Below are positions 1-8,817 of a DNA stretch of 64,000 bases, one piece after another. The DNA is from Micromonospora mirobrigensis (GTDB lineage Bacteria; Actinomycetota; Actinomycetes; Mycobacteriales; Micromonosporaceae). The notes beneath the pieces are model-generated. The model ran no database searches and was not told the DNA's origin. It saw nothing but the letters and a program-made list of their open reading frames with translations. The number at the start of each line of letters is the position of its first letter. Positions within the stretch are counted from its first letter, which is position 1. The stretch is taken from the NCBI RefSeq assembly GCF_900091555.1, contig NZ_FMCX01000001.1, forward strand, positions 310,001 through 374,000, written 5' to 3'. The position numbers were made by a program, and so were the translations under genes.

Positions 1-993
1 GCCGAGCAGGCTCAGGAGACCGAGTTCGCGCTCAAGGACTCCGCCGGCGAGCAGGTCGAGGGCAAGCTGGCCAAGGACGGCCGGAAGTTCACCCCGACGG
101 ACGCCCTGAAGTGGGGCGAGACGTACACGGCGACGGTCACCGCCACCGGCGACGACGACAAGCCGTTCACGGCGACCAGCAAGTTCACCGTCATGAAGCA
201 GCCGAACCTGGTCCGGGTGAGCAGCTTCCTCGGCGACAACCAGGTCGTCGGGGTGGGCATGCCGCTGATCGTCCGGTTCGGCCGGGCCATCCCGGCGGAC
301 TACCGGGACGACGTCGAGCGCCGGATGACTGTCACCTCGGTCCCCGCCCAGGAGGGGGTCTGGCACTGGGCCAGCCCCACCGAGATCCGGTACCGGCCGA
401 AGACCTTCTGGAAGGCCGGCAGCAAGGTGTCGTACCAGGTGCGGGCCAAGGGCGTGCCGATGGGCGACGGCTGGTACGGCCGCTCCGACTTCGGCGTCGA
501 CATCAAGATCGGTCCGTCGTTCGTGATGACGGTGGACAACGCCACCAAGAAGATGACGGTCACCCGGGACGGCAAGGTCGTCAAGACGATCCTGGTGAGC
601 CTCGGCAAGAAGACCACCCCGTCCTCCAGCGGCACGATGGTGGTCATCGAGAAGCTGCGCAAGACGGTCTTCGACACCCGTGCGGAGCTCGGCCCGGAGG
701 AGGGCTACCGCACGGACATCGACTTCGCCCAGCGGCTGACCTGGGGTGGCGAGTTCATCCACGCCGCGCCCTGGTCGGAGGGGCAGCAGGGCAGCGTCAA
801 CGTCTCGCACGGCTGCGTGAACGTGTCGATGGCCGACGGGGCGTGGCTGTTCGCCAACACCCGGATGGGTGACCCGATCACCGTCAGGGGCACCGAGCGG
901 AAGCTGCAACTCGGCAACGGCTGGACCGACTGGAACATCAGCTGGGACGAGTACGTCAAGGGCAGCGCCCTGCCGTACACCCCGGCGAACTGA
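1..993 (+). CDS. L,D-transpeptidase (Ig-like + YkuD), 5' truncated by window
   Basis: The reading frame is open from base 1, so the N-terminus lies outside the window. The visible 330 residues hold a bacterial Ig-like region (about the first 130 residues) followed by a YkuD catalytic domain. The signature SHGCVN is present, with the nucleophilic cysteine at codon 814-816 and the upstream conserved His in EFIHAAPW. The family forms 3-3 cross-links in peptidoglycan outside the membrane and is usually a lipoprotein or single-pass protein in actinobacteria. The C-terminal tail after the domain is rich in Trp, as in the mycobacterial LdtB type. The family is certain; which paralogue it is cannot be said. 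Confidence 0.93.
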   Translation, partial: AEQAQETEFALKDSAGEQVEGKLAKDGRKFTPTDALKWGETYTATVTATGDDDKPFTATSKFTVMKQPNLVRVSSFLGDNQVVGVGMPLIVRFGRAIPADYRDDVERRMTVTSVPAQEGVWHWASPTEIRYRPKTFWKAGSKVSYQVRAKGVPMGDGWYGRSDFGVDIKIGPSFVMTVDNATKKMTVTRDGKVVKTILVSLGKKTTPSSSGTMVVIEKLRKTVFDTRAELGPEEGYRTDIDFAQRLTWGGEFIHAAPWSEGQQGSVNVSHGCVNVSMADGAWLFANTRMGDPITVRGTERKLQLGNGWTDWNISWDEYVKGSALPYTPAN

Positions 994-1056
994 GCCGACC
1001 GCGCCGCCGGGCCCGGGAGACCGGGTCCGGTGGGCGGGGCGGGCTCCACCGGCCAG

Positions 1057-1098
1057 AATGACGAAGGCCCCCTCCGACCGGAGGGGGCCTTCGTCATT
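1057..1098. terminator. Long perfect hairpin, bidirectional terminator
   Basis: Two perfectly complementary 20-nt arms (1057-1076 and 1079-1098) are separated by 2 nt. The hairpin lies between the transpeptidase stop and the 3' end of the oppositely oriented tRNA-His. It can end transcription from both sides. Its right edge coincides with the last base of the encoded CCA of the tRNA. There is no clear U-tract. Confidence 0.8.
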
Positions 1099-1174
1099 GG
1101 GGTGACTGATGGGAATTGAACCCACGACAACCGGGACCACAACCCGGTGCTCTGCCAACTGAGCTACAGCCACC
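1098..1174 (-). tRNA. tRNA-His (GTG), CCA encoded
   Basis: The complement folds as a cloverleaf with anticodon GTG in the loop TTGTGGT. It carries the extra 5' G(-1) paired with C73 that is diagnostic of tRNA-His, a GGTTCAATTCC T arm, and a genomically encoded CCA (1098-1100). Acceptor pairs GTGGCTG/CAGTCAC include one G-U wobble. Confidence 0.96.
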
Positions 1175-1263
1175 ATGCTCTCCGCTCGGGCAGGCCCGGC
1201 GGCGCGGACTAATAATAGCCACACCCCCGCCCGACCCGTCCAGCGGGTTCACCTTCGCGCGGT

Positions 1264-1854
1264 CTAGAGCCCGGCGGCGATGGCCTTGGCGGTCTCCACG
1301 TCCGGCCCGGGCAGCGGCACGAAGACCGTCCGCCGGTAGTACTCCAGCTCGCGGATGCTCTCCCGGATGTCGGCCAGGGCGCGGTGCGCCAGCCCCTTCT
1401 GCGGCTGGCCGAAGTACACCCGCGGGTACCAGCGGCGGGTGAGCTCCTTGATCGACGACACGTCGATCATGCGGTAGTGCAGGTGCGCGTCGAGGCGCGG
1501 CATGTCCCGGGTGATAAAGCCCCGGTCGGTGGCGATCGAGTTGCCGCAGAGCGGGGCCGTACGCGGGTCCTTGACGTGCGCGGTGACATAGTCCAGGACC
1601 ATGTCCTCCGCCTCGGCCAGGGTGACCGTGGAGCGCCGCGCCTCCTCGGTCAGACCCGATTTGGCGTGCATCGTCGAGACGATCTCCGGCATGCCCGCCA
1701 GGGCCGCCTCGTCGGCGTGGATCACCACGTCGACACCGTCCCCGAGCACGTTCAGATCCGGATCGGTGACCAGGGCCGCCACCTCGATCAGGGCGTCCCG
1801 GCCGAGGTCCAATCCGGTCATCTCACAGTCGATCCAGACAAGGAGGTCAGCCAC
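1264..1854 (-). CDS. orn: Oligoribonuclease (DEDDh 3'-5' exoribonuclease)
   Basis: This 196-residue protein degrades 2-5 nt RNAs, including pGpG, to mononucleotides in the cytoplasm. Motif ExoI is visible as WIDCEMTGL near the N-terminus, ExoII in NSIATDRGF, and ExoIII near the C-terminus with H..LADIRESI, giving the DEDDh set. Length equals the family norm. The start is GTG (1852-1854), preceded after 6 nt by TAGTCT, so the mRNA is probably leaderless. Position next to tRNA-His is common in actinobacteria. Confidence 0.95.
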   Translation of the reverse strand: MADLLVWIDCEMTGLDLGRDALIEVAALVTDPDLNVLGDGVDVVIHADEAALAGMPEIVSTMHAKSGLTEEARRSTVTLAEAEDMVLDYVTAHVKDPRTAPLCGNSIATDRGFITRDMPRLDAHLHYRMIDVSSIKELTRRWYPRVYFGQPQKGLAHRALADIRESIRELEYYRRTVFVPLPGPDVETAKAIAAGL

Positions 1855-1860
1855 CGCAAC

Positions 1861-1866
1861 AGACTA
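1861..1866 (-). promoter_or_regulatory. -10 box of leaderless orn promoter
   Basis: TAGTCT on the complement ends 6 nt before the GTG of orn, so transcription should begin at or next to the start codon. No ribosome-binding site lies between them. Confidence 0.5.
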
Positions 1867-1915
1867 CGCGCAGCCCGCCCGCCCGCGCCTGGGCACCATC
1901 GGCCCGGCCGACCGC

Positions 1916-1921
1916 TAGGGT
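1916..1921 (+). promoter_or_regulatory. -10 box of leaderless GT87 promoter
   Basis: TAGGGT lies 6 nt before the GTG at 1928, back to back with the orn promoter. There is no Shine-Dalgarno sequence, which suggests a leaderless transcript. Confidence 0.5.
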
Positions 1922-1927
1922 TTCGGA

Positions 1928-3181
1928 GTGCCAGCGCAACCAGCCGACCCACCCACCGTGGTCGCCGACGAGCAGCGGGGGCGTACGGCCCGCCGGGTGG
2001 TCACGGTGCTGGCGGTGGCGGCGTTGCTGCCGATGCTCTACCTGCCGGGGCGGGCGCACGACTTCTTCGACCTGAAGATCTACATGCGGGCGATGGACTG
2101 GTGGTCGGCCGGGCACCCGCTCTACGACTACGTCCAGCCGGACCGGGTGCAGGGCGCGCTGTACTTCACCTATCCGCCGTTCGCGGCGCTGCTGCTGCGC
2201 CCGTTCGCGGCGCTGCCCCTGGGCGCGACCGTCACGATCTTCACGGCGCTCACCCTGCTCGGCGTGCTGGTGACCACGTGGTGGCTGGTCCGGCCGCTGA
2301 TCGCCCGGCACGGCCTGCCCCGGGTGTTCACCACGACCGTGGCGGTGCTGCTGGTGCTCGCCGTGGAGAGCACCCGCGAGACGATCACCTTCGGTCAGAT
2401 CAACATGCTGCTGGTGGTGCTGATCCTGGCCGACCTGCTCTTCGCCGTACCCGAGGGGCGGCGGTGGGCCGGGGTGGGCGTCGGCCTGGCCACCGCGCTC
2501 AAGCTCTTCCCGGGGATCTTCCTGGTCTACCTGCTGGCCGCCCGGCGCTGGCGGGCGGCCGTGGTGGCCGGGGCGACCGCCGCCGTCGCCACCGGAATCG
2601 CCGCGGCGGTCGCACCCGCCGACTCCTGGCGGTTCTGGACCCACGAGCTGTGGGCCACCGACCGGGTCGGACGCACCGACTACACCGGCAACCAGTCGTT
2701 GTACGGGCTGCTCAGCCGCTTCACCACCCCGCAGCTGCCGCCCCGGCCACTCTGGCTGCTGCTCGTCGCGGCGATCGCCGGCTACGGGCTGTGGCGGGCG
2801 GCCCGCGCCGCGCGCGCCGGGGACCCGCTCACCGGGCTGACCCTGACCGGGCTGGTGGGCGCCCTGATCAGCCCGATCACCTGGACCCACCACATCTACT
2901 GGTTCATCCCGGCGGTGGTGGTCCTGGTCGACGCCGGCCTCTCCGCCGACCCGGGCCCGGCCGGAACGCGTCGCCGCGGCCGGTCGTACGGGCTGGCCGC
3001 CCTGACCACCGCCGTGATCGTGGTCGGGGTGGTGACGTTCGCCGACTGGGGAGTCGCCCCGCGCCGCACCGACGACCCGGTGGAGTTCCTGCTCCGCAAC
3101 GCCTACGTGCTGCTCGGGCTGCTGCTGCTGGCCACCCTGCCGATCCGGGACCGGGCGCGCGACCTCCCGCCCGGCGGGTAG
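1928..3181 (+). CDS. GT87-family membrane mannosyltransferase-like protein (DUF2029)
   Basis: This 417-residue polytopic protein has about ten hydrophobic helices. Its first extracytoplasmic loop carries the GT-C features FFDLKIYMRA and HPLYDYV, and a later loop contains TGNQSLYGLLSRF, both typical of GT87 polyprenol-phosphate-mannose-dependent enzymes such as PimE and the alpha-1,2-mannosyltransferases of actinobacteria. WTHHIYW in a late helix is also conserved. It probably adds mannose to a lipid-linked envelope glycan on the outer face of the membrane; the acceptor is unknown. It is divergent from orn and stands alone. The GTG start fits a leaderless mRNA. Confidence 0.82.
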   Translation: MPAQPADPPTVVADEQRGRTARRVVTVLAVAALLPMLYLPGRAHDFFDLKIYMRAMDWWSAGHPLYDYVQPDRVQGALYFTYPPFAALLLRPFAALPLGATVTIFTALTLLGVLVTTWWLVRPLIARHGLPRVFTTTVAVLLVLAVESTRETITFGQINMLLVVLILADLLFAVPEGRRWAGVGVGLATALKLFPGIFLVYLLAARRWRAAVVAGATAAVATGIAAAVAPADSWRFWTHELWATDRVGRTDYTGNQSLYGLLSRFTTPQLPPRPLWLLLVAAIAGYGLWRAARAARAGDPLTGLTLTGLVGALISPITWTHHIYWFIPAVVVLVDAGLSADPGPAGTRRRGRSYGLAALTTAVIVVGVVTFADWGVAPRRTDDPVEFLLRNAYVLLGLLLLATLPIRDRARDLPPGG

Positions 3182-3188
3182 CCGCGGG

Positions 3189-4241
3189 TCAGGACCGGTC
3201 TTCGGTCGGCGCCCCGCCGTCGGGAGCCGCCGGGCGCAGCGTCGCGGGCACCGACGCCGGCCGCCGGGGCTCCTCCGCCCCGGCCGGTGGCCAGGTCAGG
3301 TCGAGCGCCACGTCGGGCGGGGCGAGCCGGGTGGCGGGCGGCGCGGCGCCCTCGGCCGTACCGGCGGGCGGCAGGTCCGCCAGGCTGGCCGGACGGCCCG
3401 GCGCGACCGCCCCGAGCGTCGAGCGGGCGCCGCCCGCGCCCACGCCGACCAGTTCCCGTTCGCGCACCGGCGGAGGCTCCCACCCGGGCACGGAGGCCAG
3501 GCCGCTGAGCGAGCTGACCCCGAGCCGGCCGGCGAGCACCGGCACCTGGTCCGGCTCCACCACGAAGATCACCTCGCGGGGGCGGATCGGGCGCAGCAAC
3601 ACCAGCGCGGCGATCGCCACCAGCAGGATCCCGACGCCCAGCAGCCCGTACGTGACGGGACCGAACCAGCCGGCGCGCAGTTCCGCCCGCAGGTCGAGGG
3701 TCAGGTCGGCCCGCCCGTCGGGGCGCATCACCACCAGGCTCAGCGGCGGGCCGGCCAGGTCGGCGGGGCTCCACTCCAGGGCGCCGATCCCCTCGCGTAC
3801 CCAGATGGTGCTGCTGACCGGCGTGCCGGCGCCGGCGGCGGACGGGGCGCCCATCGGCGGGCCGGCCGGTGCCAGGCGGACCGGGAGCGGGCCGCGGGCC
3901 GGCGTCACCCGGGTGATCGTCGCGTGCGGGACGGGCCCGAGCCAGCGCCGCACCTCCTCGGTGGGGGCGAGGCCGAGGAAGGCCGGGCCGTCGGCGGTGC
4001 CCGCGGTCAGCCGGACCCGGGACCGGTCGGTGCGGGCGAACGGCGCCTCGGTGTGCAGCAGCGCGTCCAGGTCGGGGACGACGACGGCCTGACCGTCGGT
4101 GTGGACCTGCTCGAAACGGGCGCCGAAGCTGCCGCCGGGGTCGGCGTGCCGGGCCACGACGGCGAGCGTCCCGCCGGCGAGGAGCGCCGGAATCCCGATG
4201 ATCAACAGCAGCAGTCCGGCCAGCGCGCGCACGAAACGCAT
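3189..4241 (-). CDS. Hypothetical two-pass membrane protein
   Basis: This 350-residue protein has an N-terminal membrane segment (about residues 7-28), an extracytoplasmic region of about 180 residues, and a second helix (about 205-228). It ends in a Pro/Ala-rich cytoplasmic tail. No catalytic motif is recognised. The extracytoplasmic part repeatedly alternates short beta-like stretches, suggesting a sensing or scaffolding domain. ATG at 4241 is preceded by a GGAGGGGG ribosome-binding site. It is convergent with the GT87 gene (7 bp gap). Function unknown. Confidence 0.75.
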   Translation of the reverse strand: MRFVRALAGLLLLIIGIPALLAGGTLAVVARHADPGGSFGARFEQVHTDGQAVVVPDLDALLHTEAPFARTDRSRVRLTAGTADGPAFLGLAPTEEVRRWLGPVPHATITRVTPARGPLPVRLAPAGPPMGAPSAAGAGTPVSSTIWVREGIGALEWSPADLAGPPLSLVVMRPDGRADLTLDLRAELRAGWFGPVTYGLLGVGILLVAIAALVLLRPIRPREVIFVVEPDQVPVLAGRLGVSSLSGLASVPGWEPPPVRERELVGVGAGGARSTLGAVAPGRPASLADLPPAGTAEGAAPPATRLAPPDVALDLTWPPAGAEEPRRPASVPATLRPAAPDGGAPTEDRS

Positions 4242-4371
4242 CCGTTCAGTCCCCCTCCGTCGCCGACTACCCGGCCGACCTTACCGAGGCAAACCGGGCG
4301 ATCAGCGGATATCCACGGCAACCCGGGTTCCCGCACCTGGCGGGCTGACGGGTTGACGGAGCAACAAGAGA

Positions 4372-4423
4372 ACGAGCGCGATACCTCAGAGGTATCAAAA
4401 TGACTCTGAGGTATCGCGCTCGT
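4372..4423. terminator. Long hairpin of the GATACCTCAGAG family
   Basis: Perfect 20-nt arms (4372-4391 and 4404-4423) flank a 12-nt loop. The hairpin is about 60 nt past the stop of the YcnI gene. A second copy with nearly the same arms and the same loop length lies at 49759-49808. Within the left part, 4380-4396 also forms its own 8-bp palindrome, allowing an alternative fold. Confidence 0.7.
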
Positions 4424-4482
4424 GGAGATGTTCGCGCCCAGCCCGGCCGGCGCAGGACAGTGCCCGGCCGGCCCGGGATCGG

Positions 4483-5202
4483 TCAGGCGGTGGGGGCCGC
4501 CCCGCGGGTACGCCGGAACGCCAGGCCACCGAGGACCAGCCCGGCCAGCCCGGCGACCAGGCCAGCCACGCCGAGACCGATGGCCAGGCCGGACGAGTCG
4601 TCGTCCGCGTCGTCCGAGTCGGCGGGCGCGGCGGCCGGAGCAGCGGACCCGGAGGGCGCCGCGGCGGCGGTCAGGGTGAGCACCGGCGCGGGGCTCTCCG
4701 GCTCCGCACCACCCGGCGTCGGCTCGTCGATCCAGCGGACCACGTTGCCGTCGGAGTAGGTCTGGAGGGTCTTGAAGACCATCGTGTCGACCTGCGGCAG
4801 CGGCCCCATCGAGACCGGGAACTCTCCGAAGGTGCCCGGCTTGATCGTCGCGTCCGCCGCGGCCGTCCAGGTCAGCTTCGACACCCGCTCGGTTAGCTGG
4901 CTGCCGTGCACCTCGATCGGCGGGTCCACCTTCGCCTTCTCCACCGCCACCGTCCAGCCCGGCACCGGCAGCGTGGACACCGAACCCACCGGCGCGTTCT
5001 CCGGCAGCACCACCTCGACCTTGGTGGTGGCGGCGGTGTCACTCTCGTTCGGCACCCGGAACGCCACCCGGGCGTACCCGCCCTGGGTCGCCTGCTTCGG
5101 GTCGACCGTGACGTGCGCCGAGGCCGGACCGGCCAGGCCGAACACGGCCGCGCCCACGGCGGCGAGGGTGAACGCGGCGGCGGTACGCCGGAAACGGATC
5201 AT
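4483..5202 (-). CDS. YcnI-like copper-associated protein (DUF1775)
   Basis: This 239-residue secreted, membrane-anchored protein has a signal peptide ending in ASA, so the mature chain starts with His (HVTVDP), the copper ligand in Bacillus YcnI. One DUF1775 beta-domain follows (about residues 32-165), then an Ala/Pro/Asp linker and a C-terminal helix (about 205-230) ending in Arg-rich residues. ATG at 5202 is chosen because it has GGAAGG 10 nt upstream and a normal signal peptide follows. It lies 14 bp after copCD and its ribosome-binding site overlaps that stop codon, so the two are cotranscribed. A copper chaperone role at the cell surface is likely. Confidence 0.9.
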   Translation of the reverse strand: MIRFRRTAAAFTLAAVGAAVFGLAGPASAHVTVDPKQATQGGYARVAFRVPNESDTAATTKVEVVLPENAPVGSVSTLPVPGWTVAVEKAKVDPPIEVHGSQLTERVSKLTWTAAADATIKPGTFGEFPVSMGPLPQVDTMVFKTLQTYSDGNVVRWIDEPTPGGAEPESPAPVLTLTAAAAPSGSAAPAAAPADSDDADDDSSGLAIGLGVAGLVAGLAGLVLGGLAFRRTRGAAPTA

Positions 5203-5216
5203 GTGCGAGAGCCTTC

Positions 5217-6890
5217 CTAACGGATCGGCACGGTGGCGGTCACCGTGGCCCGGTCGATGTCGGTGGTGCGGAGGGTGAAGCGGAACTCCCACTGCCCGGC
5301 CGCGGGCAGGCTCACCTCACCGGTGACGTGGTTGTCGGTCAAAGGCAGCAGCGGCACGTCGATCGGTTCGATCCCGGCCGCCGGCAGCGCGGCGGTGACC
5401 TTCCACTCCGCCACCCGCTGCGGCTTGTTGTCCCTGGTGTAGGCGTACAGGTGCAGCGTGTTCGGGCCCCGCTCGGCCGGGTCCAGCTCCACCTGCAACG
5501 AGTAGAGCGAACTGGTCAACGTGGCCGAGTAGTAGCCGGACGGCGTACCGGCCACCTGGGTTTCGGCGGTGCGTGCCGGGGTGGTCTGCACCAGGGTCGC
5601 CGACACCCCGAGCACCACCGCGGTGACCGCCAGCTCGGCGAGCACCGCGCGGCGCATCGGGGTCGGCCGCCCCGCCGCGGTCCGCCGCCGCACCAGCTGC
5701 CGGGAGTACGCGGCCACCGCGATCACCACCGCCAGCAGCACGATCTTGGCCAGCACCAGCCGCCCGTACGTGGTGTCGACAAGCGCCTTCGGGGTGGCCA
5801 CCTCGATCAGCGCCTGCACCGTGCCGGCGAGCAGCAGCGCCGACACGGCCAGCGCCGCCCAGCGCGACCAGATCGGCAGGATGGCGTCCAGTTCCCGCTC
5901 GTCGGCCCGGCGCAGCAGGAACCCGGCGAGCATCACCAGCCCGCCCAGCCAGACCGCCATGCCGCCCAGGTGGACCGCGTCGACGACCACGGAGACCGCG
6001 GGGGCCGGCGAGGCCGCCGCGTGCCCGGCCAGCGGCCAGGTGAACAGCGCCGCCCCGCCCAGCACGGCCAGGATGATCAGGTCGGTCCGGCCGGCGGGGG
6101 CGGCGAAGAGCGGCCGGAGCAGGAACGCCGCCGCCGCGAGCAGACCCAGCCGGACCAGGTGCGCGGCGCCGAACGTGCTGCCCAGCACCTCCCCCAGCCC
6201 CGACCCGCTGACGTCGAGGATCCCCCCACCGGCGGTGTACGGCACCTGCAACCACAGGTCGGCCAGGGTGGCGAAGGCCAGCAGCCCCAACCCGGCCCAG
6301 GCCAGCCGGGCCGGCCCGCGCCGGGACAGCCGGCGCGGCCAGAGCGCGGCGAGCACCAGCGCCGGCCCCACCAGCAGGAGCAGACCGGTGTAGCCGAGAT
6401 ACTTGGCGACCTTCACCGCGACGCCCACCACCGGGTCGGCCCGCACGTCGTTGCCGGTGTCCGTCGGCGGCGTCGACGGCGCGCCCACCGAGTAGGTGAA
6501 GGCGCCGGAGACCGGGTGGCTGTCCGCCGAGATCACCCGGTAGGTGACCAGGTAGGTGCCGCGCGGGCCGGACGAGTCGACCGGGACGGTCACCACCGCG
6601 CCGGAGAACCGGGGCTCACCCCGGTCGGCGCGGGACCCGTCCGGGGCGATCACCCGGATCTTGCCGCTGACCTTGCGCACCGACTCGCTGAAGGTCAGCA
6701 CCACCTCGGCCGGCGCCTGCGGCACCACCGCGGAGCCGACCGGGCTGGTGCTGACCAGCACCGCGTGGGCGCTGGCGGGGGTGGCCGGAGCCAGCAGCAG
6801 GGCGACGACGGCGACCAGCAGGCCGACGGCGGCGCCGAACCGGATGAGCCACGCGCGGGCGCGGCGGGCGGCGGAAGTCATGACGGCCAT
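5217..6890 (-). CDS. CopC–CopD fusion, copper transport/resistance membrane protein
   Basis: The protein has about 557 residues. After a signal peptide ending ASA, the mature N-terminus begins AHAVLVSTSP, the copper-binding start of CopC; SADSHPVSG holds the second conserved His. The CopC fold spans about residues 40-135, followed by eight or nine membrane helices (CopD) and a C-terminal extracytoplasmic domain of about 120 residues. This arrangement matches Bacillus YcnJ, which takes up copper. It forms an operon with the downstream YcnI protein. Starts at 6902 (TTG), 6890 and 6881 are possible; 6890 is preferred for the G-rich stretch upstream. Confidence 0.9.
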   Translation of the reverse strand: MAVMTSAARRARAWLIRFGAAVGLLVAVVALLLAPATPASAHAVLVSTSPVGSAVVPQAPAEVVLTFSESVRKVSGKIRVIAPDGSRADRGEPRFSGAVVTVPVDSSGPRGTYLVTYRVISADSHPVSGAFTYSVGAPSTPPTDTGNDVRADPVVGVAVKVAKYLGYTGLLLLVGPALVLAALWPRRLSRRGPARLAWAGLGLLAFATLADLWLQVPYTAGGGILDVSGSGLGEVLGSTFGAAHLVRLGLLAAAAFLLRPLFAAPAGRTDLIILAVLGGAALFTWPLAGHAAASPAPAVSVVVDAVHLGGMAVWLGGLVMLAGFLLRRADERELDAILPIWSRWAALAVSALLLAGTVQALIEVATPKALVDTTYGRLVLAKIVLLAVVIAVAAYSRQLVRRRTAAGRPTPMRRAVLAELAVTAVVLGVSATLVQTTPARTAETQVAGTPSGYYSATLTSSLYSLQVELDPAERGPNTLHLYAYTRDNKPQRVAEWKVTAALPAAGIEPIDVPLLPLTDNHVTGEVSLPAAGQWEFRFTLRTTDIDRATVTATVPIR

Positions 6891-6930
6891 GCTCGCCGAC
6901 AACCCCCCGTGCCGGCGACCCGGGCCGACC

Positions 6931-7575
6931 TCATCCGCGCCCCGGGGTGACCACCGCCGCCAACGGGCGGCGCGGCGCGGCGTCGACCCGGCCGAGCGCC
7001 CAGAGCAGCCCGGCCTGCACCACGGCGGCCAGATGACCCACCTCGTGCACCAGCGCGGTGGTCGAGTTGGCGATGTCCCAGGCGCTGGTCACCGCCAGGC
7101 AGACCGCCAGCACCAGCGCCACCGGCACGAACGCCCGGGCCCGCTCCGGCCGCACCGCGGCCAGCACGAAACCGACGGAGAGCGCCACGTCGAACGAGGC
7201 CATCTCCCGGCTGACGTGCGGGTCGAGCGACCCGCCCGGCCCGGTCAGCAGGATCGGCAGGGCGACCGCGAGCTGGGCGACGGCGGCCACCGCCACCGCC
7301 GCCCGCAGCACCTGCCGTCGGCCGTGCGCCGCCGCCTCGGCGGCCCGCCGGCCCGCGGCCCGGTCCGCGGCGACCGCCGCCAGCACCGGCGCCGTGAGGT
7401 CCGGCACGTCGACCGCCTGCAACCGGGTGAGCCGGGTCACCCGCTCGGCGCGGGCCAGCCAGTCCCGGCAGCCCGGGCAGGAGCCGGTGTGCGCGTCCAG
7501 CGCCGCGGGCGGCACCGTAGGGTCCTCCCCGTCCAGCCGCGCCGACAGCGCCAGGCGTACGTCGTCGCATGTCAT
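6931..7575 (-). CDS. Membrane anti-sigma factor with zinc-finger (zf-HC2)
   Basis: The first 45 residues form a zinc-binding anti-sigma domain with the motif HTGSCPGC (HxxxCxxC), which binds group-4 sigma factors. The rest has about four membrane helices. It is divergently transcribed, across a 107-bp gap, from an ECF sigma factor that is its likely partner. A cytoplasmic N-terminal domain tied to a membrane sensor is the expected arrangement. The signal is unknown; the HxxxCxxC type is often redox-sensitive. Confidence 0.85.
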   Translation of the reverse strand: MTCDDVRLALSARLDGEDPTVPPAALDAHTGSCPGCRDWLARAERVTRLTRLQAVDVPDLTAPVLAAVAADRAAGRRAAEAAAHGRRQVLRAAVAVAAVAQLAVALPILLTGPGGSLDPHVSREMASFDVALSVGFVLAAVRPERARAFVPVALVLAVCLAVTSAWDIANSTTALVHEVGHLAAVVQAGLLWALGRVDAAPRRPLAAVVTPGRG

Positions 7576-7668
7576 GAGCGGGTAGTCGACCGGGGACGGG
7601 GGAAAGTTCCCGACGTGGCGCGGACCATGGAAGAGCCGAAGGACCCTGCTCCGGACGGAAGCGGCGCG

Positions 7669-7674
7669 TAACCT
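7669..7674 (+). promoter_or_regulatory. Possible -10 box of ECF sigma gene
   Basis: TAACCT ends 8 nt before the GTG at 7683. The spacing is slightly longer than in the other leaderless-type starts of this window, so this is tentative. Confidence 0.3.
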
Positions 7675-7682
7675 TCACTGTC

Positions 7683-8267
7683 GTGATCCCCGCCCCGCGT
7701 GACGCCGCCGTCGGGCCCGCCCCGACCGGCGACGCCGACCGGGAGTCGGCGACCCGTTGGGCCCTGGCCGCCCGCGACGGCGACCCCGTCGCGCAGGCCG
7801 CCTTCGTCCGCGCCACCCAGGCGGAGGTGTGGCGGTTCACCGCCGCCCTGGTCGACCGGGACAGCGCCGACGACCTCACCCAGGAGACGTACCTGCGGGC
7901 GTTCCGGGCGCTGCCGACGTTCCAGGGACGCTCCAGCGTGCGTACCTGGCTGCTCGGGATCGCCCGCCGCACCTGCGCCGACCACCTGCGCACCGTCGTC
8001 CGCCGGCGCCGGCTCGACCAGCGGCTCGCCGCCGACGCGTGGACCGACCGGCCGCACCCCGACCCGGCCGGCCAACTGGGCGCCGCCGACCTGGTCCGTC
8101 GGCTCCCCGCCGAGCGGCGCGGCGCGTTCGTGCTCACCCAACTGCTCGGCCTGTCGTACGCCGAGGCCGCCGCCGTGGAGGAGGTGCCGGTGGGCACCAT
8201 CCGCTCCCGGGTGGCCCGGGCCCGCAACGACCTCGTCGCGGCCGTCGACGACGCGCTGCACGGCTGA
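7683..8267 (+). CDS. ECF RNA polymerase sigma factor
   Basis: The protein is 194 residues long with the two sigma-70 domains of ECF factors. Region 2 contains DDLTQETYLRAFRALPTF and SSVRTWLLGIARR. Region 4 contains LSYAEAAAVEEVPVGTIRS, the helix-turn-helix for the -35 element. It directs transcription of a small regulon. Partner and likely repressor is the divergent HxxxCxxC membrane anti-sigma factor. The next three genes (MauE-like, DsbA-like, secreted) follow closely on the same strand and may be under its control. Confidence 0.93.
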   Translation: MIPAPRDAAVGPAPTGDADRESATRWALAARDGDPVAQAAFVRATQAEVWRFTAALVDRDSADDLTQETYLRAFRALPTFQGRSSVRTWLLGIARRTCADHLRTVVRRRRLDQRLAADAWTDRPHPDPAGQLGAADLVRRLPAERRGAFVLTQLLGLSYAEAAAVEEVPVGTIRSRVARARNDLVAAVDDALHG

Positions 8268-8298
8268 ACGGGAACTTCTCCCGGTGACCGGACGACCA

Positions 8299-8817
8299 AT
8301 GACCGTGACCGCCACGCGTTCCCTCCGCTGGCCCGCCCTCCGGCTCTGGGTGGCCACTGCCGCCCGGCTCGGCCTGGCCGCCGTCTGGCTGATCGCCGGC
8401 GGCGCGAAGGTGGGTGACCTCGCCGCCTCCGGCCGGGCCGTCAACGCCTACCAGGTGATGCCGTACGACCTGGCCACCGCGATCGGCGCGGCGCTGCCCT
8501 TCGTCGAGCTGGCGCTGGGCGTACTCCTGCTCCTCGGGTTGGCCACCCGACTGGCCGCCGGGGTCTCCGCGGCGCTGCTGGTGGTCTTCGTCGCGGGCAT
8601 CGCCTCGGCCTGGGCGCGCGGCCTGGCCATCGACTGCGGCTGCTTCGGCAGCGGCGGGCAGCTCGCCGCCGGCCGGTCACCGAGCTACCTCCCGGAGATC
8701 CTCCGGGACCTGGGATTCCTGGCACTGGCCGGAATCCTGCTTGCCTGGCCCCGCACCCCCGTCTCGGTGGACGGCTTCATCGCGGGCGAACCTCCCACGG
8801 AGGACGAGGATGAGTAG
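8299..8817 (+). CDS. MauE/DoxX-family membrane protein
   Basis: This 172-residue protein has four membrane helices. It carries the loop motif DCGCFGSGG characteristic of MauE-type proteins, which act in disulfide or redox chemistry at the membrane. It overlaps the DsbA-like gene by 8 bp, which supports a shared thiol-redox job. GTG at 8284 in the same frame is an alternative start. The gap after the sigma gene is 31 bp, so cotranscription is likely. Confidence 0.85.
   Translation: MTVTATRSLRWPALRLWVATAARLGLAAVWLIAGGAKVGDLAASGRAVNAYQVMPYDLATAIGAALPFVELALGVLLLLGLATRLAAGVSAALLVVFVAGIASAWARGLAIDCGCFGSGGQLAAGRSPSYLPEILRDLGFLALAGILLAWPRTPVSVDGFIAGEPPTEDEDE

Noticed and set aside
1384..4092. A 902-codon plus-strand frame
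   Set aside because: It runs antisense to orn and the membrane protein gene and out of frame through the GT87 gene, and shows no recognisable domain.
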